Below, piece by piece: positions 7,311 to 17,000 of a stretch of DNA of 39,015 bases; within the stretch, counting starts at the first letter, position 1; each line of letters opens with the position of its first letter. Origin of the DNA: a virus; IMG/VR virus record IMGVR_UViG_3300010883_000112, positions 1-39,015 of that record. One strand, given 5' to 3'. Under the pieces are notes generated by a model. It saw only the letters and a list, made by a program, of their open reading frames with translations. It ran no database searches and was not told the origin of the DNA. A program made the position numbers and the translations under genes.

Positions 7311-8496
7311 AGAACAAAACGAAGCCATTGGATTAATAACCGAGTGGTATAATTATAATGAGGAGAAACCATTTATTCTTGGAGGTTATGCTGGAACTGG
7401 CAAAACTACGTTAGTAAGTACAATCCAGCGTATATTTCCTAGAATGGTGAAAATTGCATATATCAGTTATACTGGTAAGGCATCTCATGTGTTAAGAGTT
7501 AAACTCAAGTCTACTAATTCATTAAGACCCGTAGATTATTGCGGAACTATACATTCCTTGATATATAAACCAAAGGTTGAGGAATCTTCAGGGAATATCA
7601 TTTCCTGGGATTTAAAAACCAAGGATGAAGTTGAGTATGATCTACTAGTTGTAGATGAAGCTAGTATGATTGGATCGGATATATATAAGGATTTGAAAAG
7701 TTATGAAATCCCCATATTAGCAGTTGGGGATTGCTTTCAACTTCCACCTATTGAAGGAACATTAAATTTAATGGAAAATCCTGATTTTATGTTACGTGAA
7801 ATACATAGGCAGAGTGAAGGAAATCCAATAATAAAATTATCTATGGATATAAGATCGAACGGAGTTATACCTCCAGGTATGTATGGAGAAAAAGTTGCAA
7901 AGGTAGTTGGAAGTAAAAACAAAGCTGTAAATAACTTCCTTCGTAATACTAATAACTTTGATACAACTTTATTACTATGTGGGTTTAATGCTACTAGAGT
8001 AAAGATGAATAATTACATTCGAGAAAATTTATTGAAAAGAACTACTTCAGATCCCCAGAAGGGAGACAGAGTAGTTTGTTTAAAGAATAATCATTTTGCA
8101 ATGGATACTGTTATATACAATGGTAGTTGTGGCAGGATAAGATATATCTCAGATCATGGTTGTTATTATGAAATAGAAGTAGCAATAGATGAAACCCCTG
8201 AAGTATATCATGGACCCATAGATAAAACATGTTTTGGGAATTCGTCTCCTGAGATGAATCCTACTAAAGTGAATAGAGCAGTGATATCTGCATCGTCTCT
8301 TAACGTATATGCAGCTAAACTTGATTATTTTGATTATGGTTATTGCTTGAGTGTTCATAAAGCACAAGGAAGTCAAGCAAATCGAGTCATGGTATTAGAA
8401 GAACGAAGTAGCTATTGGGATGATGAATATTGGGCTAGGTGGTTATATACAGCAATAACAAGAGCACAGAATCAACTTCTAATAGTGGCAAGGTGA
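7279..8496 (+). CDS. RecD/Dda-like superfamily 1B DNA helicase
   Basis: The start at ATG 7279 lies inside the preceding gene's end and has GGAGAAGAG before it. The 405-residue protein has Walker A GGYAGTGKTT (35-44), motif Ia-type YTGKASHVL, CGTIHSLIY, and Walker B VVDEASM (124-130). Further motifs are GDCFQLPP (motif III), REIHRQ (motif IV-like) and the C-terminal SVHKAQGSQ (about 358-366) and YTAITRAQNQLLIV blocks of the UvrD_C_2 domain. Size and motif order match phage T4 Dda and RecD2-type enzymes, which move 5' to 3' on single-stranded DNA and act in replication start and recombination. The DNA ligase in the same operon fits a replication or repair role. Identification is firm; the exact role is inferred. 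Confidence 0.92.
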   Translation: MTQQTTLEYSKEQNEAIGLITEWYNYNEEKPFILGGYAGTGKTTLVSTIQRIFPRMVKIAYISYTGKASHVLRVKLKSTNSLRPVDYCGTIHSLIYKPKVEESSGNIISWDLKTKDEVEYDLLVVDEASMIGSDIYKDLKSYEIPILAVGDCFQLPPIEGTLNLMENPDFMLREIHRQSEGNPIIKLSMDIRSNGVIPPGMYGEKVAKVVGSKNKAVNNFLRNTNNFDTTLLLCGFNATRVKMNNYIRENLLKRTTSDPQKGDRVVCLKNNHFAMDTVIYNGSCGRIRYISDHGCYYEIEVAIDETPEVYHGPIDKTCFGNSSPEMNPTKVNRAVISASSLNVYAAKLDYFDYGYCLSVHKAQGSQANRVMVLEERSSYWDDEYWARWLYTAITRAQNQLLIVAR

Positions 8497-8512
8497 CTAA
8501 ATGTAATAATAT

Positions 8513-8683
8513 ATGACATCCATGATTACAAGTATAACCATGATTGGGAATATTACTATCGAAGTAAGAATTGTGTCTGTAAATGATTTCATTTTAAAAA
8601 ATCATTTTAAACGAGAATTTAATAAGTTTTTCATTTCAAAATATTTATCAAAGGAGAGATATCCCATTGGCATCTATAATTAG
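8513..8683 (+). CDS. Possible small basic protein, 56 aa
   Basis: An uninterrupted frame from ATG 8513 to TAG 8681-8683 crosses most of the gap after the helicase and overlaps the next gene's start by 17 bases. The product has several early Met (MTSMITSITMIGNITIEV) and a basic, amphipathic second half (FKREFNKFFISKYLSKERY). The only Shine-Dalgarno-like bases (AGGTGA, near 8490) are rather far away. An A/T-only hairpin (8581-8589 with 8599-8607) lies inside the frame and could instead be a weak terminator. No family is recognised. The alternative is that 8497-8666 is plain intergenic DNA. Confidence 0.4.
   Translation: MTSMITSITMIGNITIEVRIVSVNDFILKNHFKREFNKFFISKYLSKERYPIGIYN
8651..8656 (+). 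promoter_or_regulatory. Ribosome-binding site fixing a TTG start
   Basis: AAGGAG lies ten bases before TTG 8667. No ATG fits at a suitable distance, so this strong site sets the TTG as the start of the following gene. Confidence 0.75.
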
Positions 8684-9539
8684 TCTACAGACAATATCAG
8701 ATTCTGTATTAGTACAAGATATGAATTATGATTTTGGATATAAGAGAGTTAAAGATCCAGACGGTTCAGATACTCCGTATTTCAGTTTATCATATAGAGA
8801 GTCCGGGCAACCGTGGCTAACATGTAATGGACTATTGTCCGAAGAATACCAAGTAGCCAAAACATCAGAAATAATTAAAGATATACAAGCGTCTCTTGGT
8901 GCTAAAACAATTGGCGAAAAGCATTTTAGAGATAAAACATCAGTTAAAAGTATATTTATACTAAAGGATTATGTTTTAGATATTCCTGGTGATACTGATG
9001 TAGATAAAATTCTATTCAATTTAATGACAAATTTGAATCTAGAAGAAATAACTTCTAAGACCGGATTAGCATTTGGAATAATAAATGGATTTTCTGGTAA
9101 TCTTGCTTTGCAGTTGAATTACAGTTTCGTTACTGCATTGTTTGGGGACAAAGAAGATGGTACTAAAGCTAAAGCAAGTGTATCTAATCCTTTTGTATTA
9201 GATGAGTTTACTCACCGGCTTATTCATGATGACACACTCAATTTAACGTATGAACAAGTTAAGGATGTTAAGAGTAAATGCGAGGATAGAATAAACAAGT
9301 TCAAACAGATTCCTGTTGATATTGATTTCTTAACTGGTTTAACCAAAGCTTTTCCGAAAAAATTAGTGAGAACGTTTATCGAAATGCAAGACAACTTGAA
9401 TGACGAATTTCGTAATCTGTATTATGCTTCATTCATTCTATCATATCTTATCGACGCTGATAAGAACATTGTTAGGGAATTAGAATTAAGAAAGTATCTA
9501 TCAGCATTTGTAGCAAAAAAAGATGGAAAGTTAATATAA
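8667..9539 (+). CDS. Unknown protein, 290 aa, faintly DUF932-like
   Basis: The gene starts at TTG 8667, set by AAGGAG at 8651. The 290-residue product begins MASIISLQTISDSVLV. It has an early aromatic region (YFSLSYRESGQPWLTCNG), a central block GLAFGIINGFSGNLALQLNYSF (about 150-170), and a helical, charged C-terminal half. The order 'open/turn N-terminus, strand with N-G-x-S-G-N, long helical tail with IHDD...V' faintly recalls DUF932-type phage/plasmid proteins of unknown function, but the match is too weak to rely on. There is no membrane segment or catalytic motif. It sits between the DNA-metabolism operon and the packaging/tail block. Confidence 0.75.
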   Translation: MASIISLQTISDSVLVQDMNYDFGYKRVKDPDGSDTPYFSLSYRESGQPWLTCNGLLSEEYQVAKTSEIIKDIQASLGAKTIGEKHFRDKTSVKSIFILKDYVLDIPGDTDVDKILFNLMTNLNLEEITSKTGLAFGIINGFSGNLALQLNYSFVTALFGDKEDGTKAKASVSNPFVLDEFTHRLIHDDTLNLTYEQVKDVKSKCEDRINKFKQIPVDIDFLTGLTKAFPKKLVRTFIEMQDNLNDEFRNLYYASFILSYLIDADKNIVRELELRKYLSAFVAKKDGKLI

Positions 9540-9548
9540 GGAACAAAT
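9540..9548 (+). promoter_or_regulatory. GAACAAA motif, plus strand, before 9634 gene
   Basis: GGAACAAAT directly follows the preceding stop codon, 85 bases before the next small gene. It is one of nine intergenic copies of a shared motif. Its function is unproven. Confidence 0.35.
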
Positions 9549-9633
9549 TGTAAATATAACTACTAACGACCTCCCATTGGTATGTTAAAATCTGAAATGG
9601 AATATATTTTGGATTGAGGCTGTATTTCAAAAT

Positions 9634-9798
9634 ATGACAGTTGAAAATCTTCAAGATAATTGGAGAGATTTAGAAATAATTAGATTTCAATGTCAAAGTT
9701 ACAAAGAGAGTGTTCGAATAATAAGTGATCAGAAAAAATTGGTAAAATGGGTTCTTGCAGATAAATATAAGCAGGAACAAAAAGGTAAACGAAAATGA
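9634..9798 (+). CDS. Small basic protein, 54 aa
   Basis: The frame runs from ATG 9634 to TGA 9796-9798 and overlaps the next gene's ATG in the common ATGA form, which strongly supports translation. The product starts MTVENLQDNWRDLEIIRFQ and ends in a Lys-rich tail (YKQEQKGKRK), with a predicted single long helix. A GAGG at 9616-9619 is a possible but distant ribosome-binding site. No family is recognised. In many myophages small genes sit between the hub and terminase genes, but nothing here shows a function. Confidence 0.7.
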   Translation: MTVENLQDNWRDLEIIRFQCQSYKESVRIISDQKKLVKWVLADKYKQEQKGKRK

Positions 9799-10049
9799 CC
9801 ACTGATAATGGAAATTGTCCTGAATGTGGATATATTCATCCCCCAGTAGCAGACGGGGAATGTCCACTAGCAAAAGAATCAAAGTTAGAAAATGATAGAG
9901 CAAATGATCCTAGACTTATAACATGGAGTCAGGCTATTCAAACTAAGGTAAATCAAGTTTGGAAAAGTCTTCCTTTGGAATCAAGGGAAGATTTTGCCAA
10001 ACAAATATATAGCAATATTGAGTCGTTTTGGATAAAAACATCCAAGTAA
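9795..10049 (+). CDS. Small zinc-ribbon-like protein, 84 aa
   Basis: The start overlaps the upstream stop (ATGA). The N-terminal residues CPECGYIHPPVADGECPL hold a CxxC pair plus a later Cys and a His, consistent with one small zinc knuckle. The rest is helical, with LPLESREDFAKQIYSNIESFW. Single zinc-ribbon proteins of this size are common in large phages, and their targets are usually unknown. It directly precedes the hub-like tail gene in the same transcript. The metal-site call rests only on the Cys spacing. Confidence 0.75.
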   Translation: MTTDNGNCPECGYIHPPVADGECPLAKESKLENDRANDPRLITWSQAIQTKVNQVWKSLPLESREDFAKQIYSNIESFWIKTSK

Positions 10050-10069
10050 TTTTTTTTGTAGGAATTTAA

Positions 10070-11401
10070 ATGCCAGCTATTGATATTTCAAAGGTAAATA
10101 GACTTGGTAAGAATTTTAGTGTAGAATTATACATAGGAAATGTAGACATATCTAAATTCTTGACCCGGGTTCGTATGATACATACTGCGAATTCAGTGTG
10201 GCCGAAATTTAGTATAAGTTTGAACATTAGTTCAAATGATATAATCTTAAATGACATTTATGGTCAAGAAACAATGCATTTGAGAATCTACTTAATGCAA
10301 GAAGATAATATGCCAGTGGAGTTGGTACAGTACAAATTGTTGTATTTAAAAGCTGATACTCATCTATTCCTTAGACCTGAAATGAATGAAACAGAAACAC
10401 CAGATACAATGGGTGATAGAGGTCCAGTAACATTTACTGCAATTCCACTTCCTTCATTTAATACAATGTGTTCTTTTGTAAATTATATTACAGAAGAAGA
10501 AGATCCTAGTCTATGTCCTGTAGATACAGTGGCTAAGATAATAACAGATTTAGGATTAGGAGATAGATTAGATATAGATAATAGGGGGAAGAATTTAGAG
10601 TTGATTCCTCAGTTTATATGCCCACCAATGACAGTAACACAACTGATTTCATTTATAGATAATGCATTTTCTTTATATAATGGGCCGATGTTTAGATTTT
10701 GTGGATTTGATGGGAAGATTCATATGTGGAATTTAAATGAGAAAATAAAAGATATTCCCGTATGTAGAATATTCCAGATGAACACTGCAAGACGAGATAA
10801 GACTCTATTCTCTAAAATAATGGATGATGTACATCATAATAGTGGTACATATTACACTAGAGATCCTATTAAAACTTTATATTTTGGAAATAGTTCTATT
10901 GTAGAAAATGGATTTAATAGAGTATTTACAACACATCCCCCAAATGATTTATATCAACATTTTTCTGAGACTATTGGAAATATTGCAACAACCAAAGGTG
11001 TGTTTGAAGGATCTTCAGGGGCAAAGATGCATCCTAATGTAAGAATCCGAAAACGGTATACTCATAATATTGGTGGTGTGAGTAATTCAGCATTGGCAAC
11101 GACAGCCGTCTCCAATGATATCAGAAGTATGTTGGGGATGGGGATTACAATAAGAAGAAATATCAGGATGATACCTATTGTTAAAATAGGAAATCCAGTA
11201 GATTTTGTACCAACGATATTTGAATATCAATCATATAGAGGAAAGTATATTTTGAATTCTAGTGATTTTATTCTTAGTAGGGAAACATCTGATAACTGGG
11301 ATTCAGTGTGCCACTTGACATTATTCAGAACTTCTCCTAGTTATTTTGAGAATCCAATTATAGAAAATAAATTTTCTGGATCAACTCAAAATATAGTTTA
11401 A
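10070..11401 (+). CDS. Tail/baseplate hub-like protein (gp27-type, inferred)
   Basis: ATG 10070 has AGGA ten bases upstream. The 443-residue product is beta-rich and soluble. It starts with a strand-rich domain (FSVELYIGNVDISKFLTRVRMIHTA) that gives way to LDIDNRGKNLELIPQFICPPMTVTQLISFIDNAFSLY. The latter resembles the 'only a few domains, then search along sequence positions' region of hub proteins such as T4 gp27 and gpD/VgrG N-termini, where a helical segment (here about 190-205) precedes a short Gly/Phe strand (RFCGFDGKIHMW). Position just before terminase and the tape measure fits a tail-tip role. Length (gp27 is about 390 aa) also fits. The match is by topology, not by clear motifs, so the hub call is moderate and 'virion protein' is the safer label. 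Confidence 0.6.
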   Translation: MPAIDISKVNRLGKNFSVELYIGNVDISKFLTRVRMIHTANSVWPKFSISLNISSNDIILNDIYGQETMHLRIYLMQEDNMPVELVQYKLLYLKADTHLFLRPEMNETETPDTMGDRGPVTFTAIPLPSFNTMCSFVNYITEEEDPSLCPVDTVAKIITDLGLGDRLDIDNRGKNLELIPQFICPPMTVTQLISFIDNAFSLYNGPMFRFCGFDGKIHMWNLNEKIKDIPVCRIFQMNTARRDKTLFSKIMDDVHHNSGTYYTRDPIKTLYFGNSSIVENGFNRVFTTHPPNDLYQHFSETIGNIATTKGVFEGSSGAKMHPNVRIRKRYTHNIGGVSNSALATTAVSNDIRSMLGMGITIRRNIRMIPIVKIGNPVDFVPTIFEYQSYRGKYILNSSDFILSRETSDNWDSVCHLTLFRTSPSYFENPIIENKFSGSTQNIV

Positions 11402-11407
11402 ATATTT

Positions 11408-13129
11408 ATGGAAACAACAACAGAACGATTAGAGATATACTATAAAGCTAAAGAAGATTCTGTCTATTTTATAGAGCATTTTATAGAGCTAGAAGAAGTA
11501 GGCGGAAACATTCTATTTAAGTTGTACGATCCACAAAAAGATTTCTTGCGTACTATTGTAAATGATCATCATGTTATAACTTTAAAGTCAAGACAGATTG
11601 GAATTTCAACAATAGTTCAAGCATTTATTGTATGGGCATTGATATTCAATAAAAACGTTGTTGTTGGTGTTGTTAGTAGAGATGGTCCTGAGTCTACTGA
11701 CTTTTGCAGAAAGGTCATGGCAATGATCAGGAATTTACCAGATTGGATCAGACCTAAATTTGTTAAAGAAGCAGAGCAAACATTCATATTAGATAATGGA
11801 TGTAAATTTCATGCATCACAGGTAAATGCAAAGAAACCTGAAAACTTATTTAGAGGAAAGGCATGTACGATTGTTGTTGTGGATGAAGCTGCATTCATTG
11901 ATTATATAGATGAAGCATTCTCGGGATTTGGACCAACTCTTGTTAAGGCCCAAAGTGCAGCCGAAGCAAAGGGAGTTCCTTATGGGACAATAGTAATTAG
12001 TACTCCTAATAAAACTGTAGGTATTGGTAAATGGTATTATGAGCGTTGGGTAGAAGCTGAGACTAATCCTAATTCTATCTATAAAGCTAAAAAGATTCAT
12101 TGGAAGCAGGTTAAAGAATTCAGAGAAGATCCTACTTGGTATCCTAGGCAGTGTGCTATCTTACATAATGATCGTGCAAAGATTCAACAAGAGCTAGAAA
12201 TGAAATTCTTAGCTTCAATAAATTCATTTTTCCCTGGTGAAATTATCGAGAAACTTAATGATGTTGATACTCCCCCTATAGCCAAGTTGACATTTGAGAG
12301 TCACGATTTGCAGATATGGAAACAGCCAAATAAAGATTCATATTATATGATATGTGTTGATGTGGCATCTGCATCTGGTACTGATTATTCAGCAATTGAA
12401 ATTATAGATTATGTTACATTTGAACAGGTTGCGGAGTATGTAGGTAAGCTACGGGTTGATGATTTTTGTAAGGTAGTGGAGTCAGTGTGTAAGATTTTCC
12501 CACGGAATTTAACTATTGTAGAGGAAAACTCATATGGTAATCAAGTTATAGAATTTTTAACTCGAAGTTCAATCGACCATAATTTATATCAGCATAAAAT
12601 AAAGAACACCGCCAAGAATAAACGACCAACATACAAATATGGATTATCAACGAATGCACAAACTAGACCTTTGATCTTTGATTCGTTATACACATATGTA
12701 TCTGAAAATACTAATCTTATTAAATCTAGGAAGTTAGCATTGGAGCTTATAGGACTAGAAGAAAATACAGGTGGTCGAATTAATAGAGTTGAAGCCTCTA
12801 GGGGAATGAATGACGATATGGCTATATCATTAGGATTTGGTGCATATGTTAGAATGTATGATCCACCCATGAGTATATCGTCTGTTACATCTGAAGCTGT
12901 AGTTGATGATATGATGGGAGTATTAGATATGGGATTCTCGGAAGGTAGTTATAGTTCTGATATTAATGATATGAAGTATAGAGAGAAAATGACCCAACAT
13001 GACGTAAGTAATAAAATTCTTAAACATATCAAAGAGAATTTACATGAAGTAAGTAAAGATTCTCCTATGGTAGATGTAACTAAAATATTAGGATTTAATA
13101 TAAATGATTCAGACGATATTGTACATTAA
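11408..13129 (+). CDS. terL: Terminase large subunit
   Basis: The 573-residue protein is the DNA-packaging motor. The N-terminal ATPase has an adenine-binding Q-like segment (DPQKDFL), Walker A KSRQIGIST (60-68), and Walker B VVVDEAAF (156-163) with the catalytic Glu. Coupling motif STPN (199-202) follows. The C-terminal RNase H-like nuclease has ICVDVASASGTDYSAIEI (Asp318), VEEN (about 371-374) and NDDMAISL (Asp469/470), the three acidic clusters that cut the concatemer. Size and motifs are those of T4 gp17-like terminases. It pairs with a small subunit not found here. The ATG has no clear Shine-Dalgarno sequence and follows six bases after the previous stop, suggesting coupled translation. 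Identification is firm. Confidence 0.97.
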   Translation: METTTERLEIYYKAKEDSVYFIEHFIELEEVGGNILFKLYDPQKDFLRTIVNDHHVITLKSRQIGISTIVQAFIVWALIFNKNVVVGVVSRDGPESTDFCRKVMAMIRNLPDWIRPKFVKEAEQTFILDNGCKFHASQVNAKKPENLFRGKACTIVVVDEAAFIDYIDEAFSGFGPTLVKAQSAAEAKGVPYGTIVISTPNKTVGIGKWYYERWVEAETNPNSIYKAKKIHWKQVKEFREDPTWYPRQCAILHNDRAKIQQELEMKFLASINSFFPGEIIEKLNDVDTPPIAKLTFESHDLQIWKQPNKDSYYMICVDVASASGTDYSAIEIIDYVTFEQVAEYVGKLRVDDFCKVVESVCKIFPRNLTIVEENSYGNQVIEFLTRSSIDHNLYQHKIKNTAKNKRPTYKYGLSTNAQTRPLIFDSLYTYVSENTNLIKSRKLALELIGLEENTGGRINRVEASRGMNDDMAISLGFGAYVRMYDPPMSISSVTSEAVVDDMMGVLDMGFSEGSYSSDINDMKYREKMTQHDVSNKILKHIKENLHEVSKDSPMVDVTKILGFNINDSDDIVH

Positions 13130-13149
13130 CTTTGTTAAGTATAAGATCC

Positions 13150-13160
13150 TAGAACAAAAT
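13150..13160 (+). promoter_or_regulatory. GAACAAA motif, plus strand, before 13178 gene
   Basis: TAGAACAAAAT lies in the 48-base gap after terminase, 17 bases before the next ATG and just upstream of its AGAGG ribosome-binding site. It belongs to the motif set described in the findings. Its function is unproven. Confidence 0.4.
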
Positions 13161-13177
13161 ACAAAGAGGCTTAGTAG

Positions 13178-14053
13178 ATGACCGATTTACAAGAGAAATT
13201 AGGAATTATTCCTTTCTCTGTTAAAGAGATTGTAAAATTACATGATTATTCGGTCTATTCCTCGGAGAAATTAAAATCTAGTTTTATTGATATAGTGTCT
13301 AAGAATAAATTAATATCTCCAGTCAGAGGACCTATTTCGAATCTAATAAATGATGATGTCATAGTACCAGGCTTTATGTCGAAGAATATTATTAAGCTTC
13401 TTTTACATAAAAAATTTGCTAATGGATTTAAAAAGACTTTGATGGGGATATATCATCCTGAGAGTCATAAAATATATATTTTAATGGACAATAATGTAAA
13501 TTTATTTTCATGGGTATCAGATAAAAATGTATCTCAAATACTTTTACATGAAGTAATGCATTATGCATGTAGACAAGATCAAAACAAGTTTTTTAATATT
13601 TTTAAAGATATGTTTGCATCATACTATAGCAAATTTTTCGAGATTTATGCGGGAATACAAATTGAATCAAATTCAGCAAAACGAATAGCAAAATTTCTAA
13701 TATCAAACTTTGAAAATACTAAACAGTATAAAGTCAACTTAAAGGTGTACTATGAGTTTATAAAAAAAGAACTTAGTGTGTTTGGGAAAAAACGAGCAGA
13801 AGAAATTGCAATGGATTTGGCATCGGCGTTTGGTCTTTATATGAAAAACAATGCTGTGTTTGTTGCGACAATAAATAATAACAAACAGATGAATAATTTG
13901 TATTATGCATTAATAGATGCATACAAAGAAATCGGAATAGTTGACCCAGATACAACTGCGGCACAGGAATTAATGTGGCCTAGTGAAATAGCAGCTATAG
14001 CATGTGATAAGCCCAATTCTTTACATTACAAGGTAATAAATTTATTAACTTAG
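13178..14053 (+). CDS. HExxH zinc metallopeptidase-like protein, 291 aa
   Basis: ATG 13178 follows AGAGG. The product holds ILLHEVMHYACRQ with HEVMH at 124-128, the zinc-binding and catalytic motif of zincin peptidases, preceded by strands (GIYHPESHKIYILMDNN) that would form the active-site edge. A third zinc ligand is not obvious. The C-terminal half is helical. A later AMDLASAFGLYM (about 213) is one place where a distal ligand might sit. It is encoded between terminase and the tape measure, where some phages have a maturation protease or a virion-borne enzyme. Substrate and whether it is a virion protein cannot be seen. Unknown if active. Confidence 0.65.
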   Translation: MTDLQEKLGIIPFSVKEIVKLHDYSVYSSEKLKSSFIDIVSKNKLISPVRGPISNLINDDVIVPGFMSKNIIKLLLHKKFANGFKKTLMGIYHPESHKIYILMDNNVNLFSWVSDKNVSQILLHEVMHYACRQDQNKFFNIFKDMFASYYSKFFEIYAGIQIESNSAKRIAKFLISNFENTKQYKVNLKVYYEFIKKELSVFGKKRAEEIAMDLASAFGLYMKNNAVFVATINNNKQMNNLYYALIDAYKEIGIVDPDTTAAQELMWPSEIAAIACDKPNSLHYKVINLLT

Positions 14054-14060
14054 GATTTTA

Positions 14061-17000
14061 ATGGCAGAAGATTATCAAATGAGAGATCTTAGCTCTCAGG
14101 TATCCTCTTTATCTGACAGTATTAAGAATCTTTCAACTACAACTATAAGAGCAGCTTCCCGTCCTATCACTGCGGCAGCTAGTGCTATAAAAGACCAAGT
14201 AGGTTTTAGTGGAACACAAGCTGCTGGAATAACGGTTGCTACTGCAATTAATCCATTTGTTGGCCAGTTAGCTAAAAGTATTATAGAAAAAAATAAAGGT
14301 ACTCTTTCTTCTGCTGTACGAGGAATGTATCAAGGAACTAAAGATTTAGCAGGTGCAGTTAAAAACAAGCTCAATAGAGAGAAATCTCAAAAAAATATGA
14401 TTGATGGTGGCCCTAAAGAAAAATTATCGGTAATATCTAAAGGGCATATGTCTAATCAAACTAGAGATGATAAAGGTAGATTTGTAGATAAAACCGAAAA
14501 ATCTAAAACGAGATCTAAAAAGAGAATACATAATACATCCTATAGTAGAATGTATGGTTCTTCAGATGAAATTGAAGCAATTGACAGATTAAGAATTAGT
14601 AATGCACAATGGTTAATAGCAGTAAATACCCTTACTAAAGGTGAACTTAAAAAGAAAAATTTACCTAAAGCTAGAAAGGGTGGGTTTGTAACAAAGTCAG
14701 GACAAGCGATTGTCCATGAAGGGGAAGCTATTATACCATCTAAAGCATTACAATTACAGTTAGATTATCTTCATATTATATCTTCTAATATAGCAAAAAC
14801 TTCACCTAACGTACAACTGATGGCAGATAATGTTGGTATCTTGGGTGCTACTATGCTTAGTATGGCTGATAACGTGGTTGATTCATTTGTTAAATCTGGT
14901 CCTCTTAAATCTGTGTGGAAGGGATTTAAAATGTTTACAGATTTCGTATCTTTCACTGCTAATTATACAGTATTAAGTGGTCCTGCTCAAAAATATTCTA
15001 GACGGGTAATTAGAAGAACTGCAATAGATACAATAGCTGTATCTGCTATGTCTATATTTGGACAATTGTCTTATGGATTTGAGGTGATGCAAGATCAGTT
15101 GAATAGAATTATTCAAAATACGGGTGGCGGAGCAATAACTCCAAAAGGCAGAGGATTAATTGACGGACCAGATAAATTATGGGATAGATTCAAGAGATTT
15201 TCAGCATCTGGTGATTTTTTAGATTTGATGTCATCTGATACGGGTGAACAGAAAGCAGGTGGTGGATTATTTAGTAGGGCTAAAGGCAGACTAAATAGTA
15301 TGCTAGGTAGAGCACCTAAGGCCGCAATGGGATCTATGGTGCCATTGAATGTTACGAAACAAGGGATGGTACATGTTCAACCTGGAGAAATGATAAGTCC
15401 TAGTGGTGATAATGCACAGAGACGATGGAAGAAAAATGCAACAGATACACAACAAGCTGCTGAATATACTAAACGGTTATATGATCACACTGTAATAACT
15501 GATCGTAAGACATCAATGCATCAAGGAAAACACTGGGAATGGCTTAGAAAGAATAAGTTTAATGCATTGTTAAATAATCTTTGGGTGATAATGGCATCTG
15601 TGGTTGGTTCTATTGGTGCTGCTATCACTGGAGTATTTGGTGGTGCTTTTTCAGGCATTGCTTCGCTACTCGGGTTAAAAACAATAACAAAAGGAGGAGC
15701 AGTATCAAAAGCTAGTGGAGCTCTCACAGGAGTAGGAGAAGCAGCAGAAAAAGGAAAATTCTTTAAAGGTGGGATGTTTCAGTCTGCAAAACGAGTAGGT
15801 TTAAAATTATTAGGTAAAGGGCCAATGTCTGCACTATCAAAATTATTGGGAGGAGCAAAAGGAGTAAAGGGTGCTGGTGCACTTGTTGGAGTTACTGGCA
15901 TTTTAGGAGGAGTTGGAGCAGTTAAGCTTCTGGCACCTATAGCGGGACTAGCTTCCAAAATATTCCTTCCCTTGTTGATTATTACTACGGTCATCGATGG
16001 AATCATTGGGTGGACTAAAGCCGGAACATGGTTTGATACACTTAAGCCAACGTTATTAATGAAATTTTCATCATTAGTTGGTGGAGTACTTGATGGGTTA
16101 TGGAGAATAATACAATGGCCTGTAAATTTCATACTGGAAAGACTGGGTGTTAATTTTCAATTACCCGGTTTGGGTAAACCGATAGCTAAGTATTTAAACT
16201 TTATGGGTGAGATGAATTTAAAGATTCTTGGATTTCTAGGAGATTCTATATCTAATATCGTTTCCTTTTTAATGAATCCTGCTGAAAGTCAAAAACGAGT
16301 TACTGCTTCTATTAAAGCTATAGTCCCTAGAATACTTGATTTCCTTCAAAAGGATCTTCCAGATATAGTAATCCCTAACATAATTGGTATAATGAAAAAG
16401 TTTGTTTCTGGAGTAGTTACTTTCTTTTCCTCTGGTGGAAACTACTGGAAGATAGCAGAAATAATATTTGACATAACTATTAAGTATATTAAAACACAAG
16501 CGTTCCTGGGTAAGATAGTGGGTAAGATGGTATGGCATATATCTAAACTTATTTTCTGGCATCTGCCTAAATTATTTGTGAATGTATTTTACTCTTTAGG
16601 AGAAGCATTATACGAGAATAGGGACAGGATTATTCCTATGATATTATCTCCAATTATAGCTATTGGTGAAGCAGCAGTTGCAATAAAAGATATAGTAGCT
16701 GAGACATCCATATTTTTTGCAAAGAAGATAGCCTCTACTGTATCGAGTTTATATAATCTTATAATCACTGGTATTAAATCTGCAATGTCATCCATAATAA
16801 AGGATAATCCTTTACTTAGAAAAGCTATATCCTTAGCTCCTGGCGGGAAAGGTCTTTTAGCTTCAATTGATGCAGTAGAGACTGATAGAAAGAAACACAG
16901 TACAAACTTAGCTATAGCCCAATATACTGGTACTGGTAAGGATAAGGCGTTAGGGGGAAGGCTTCTTAATGGTCTTAATTATCGTCAATTAAAAATGGTT

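Noticed and set aside
7316-7323. A GAACAAAA copy inside the helicase gene.
   Set aside because: It is within coding sequence (KEQNE) and has no start codon near it, so it is taken as a chance match. It shows that the motif alone is not specific.
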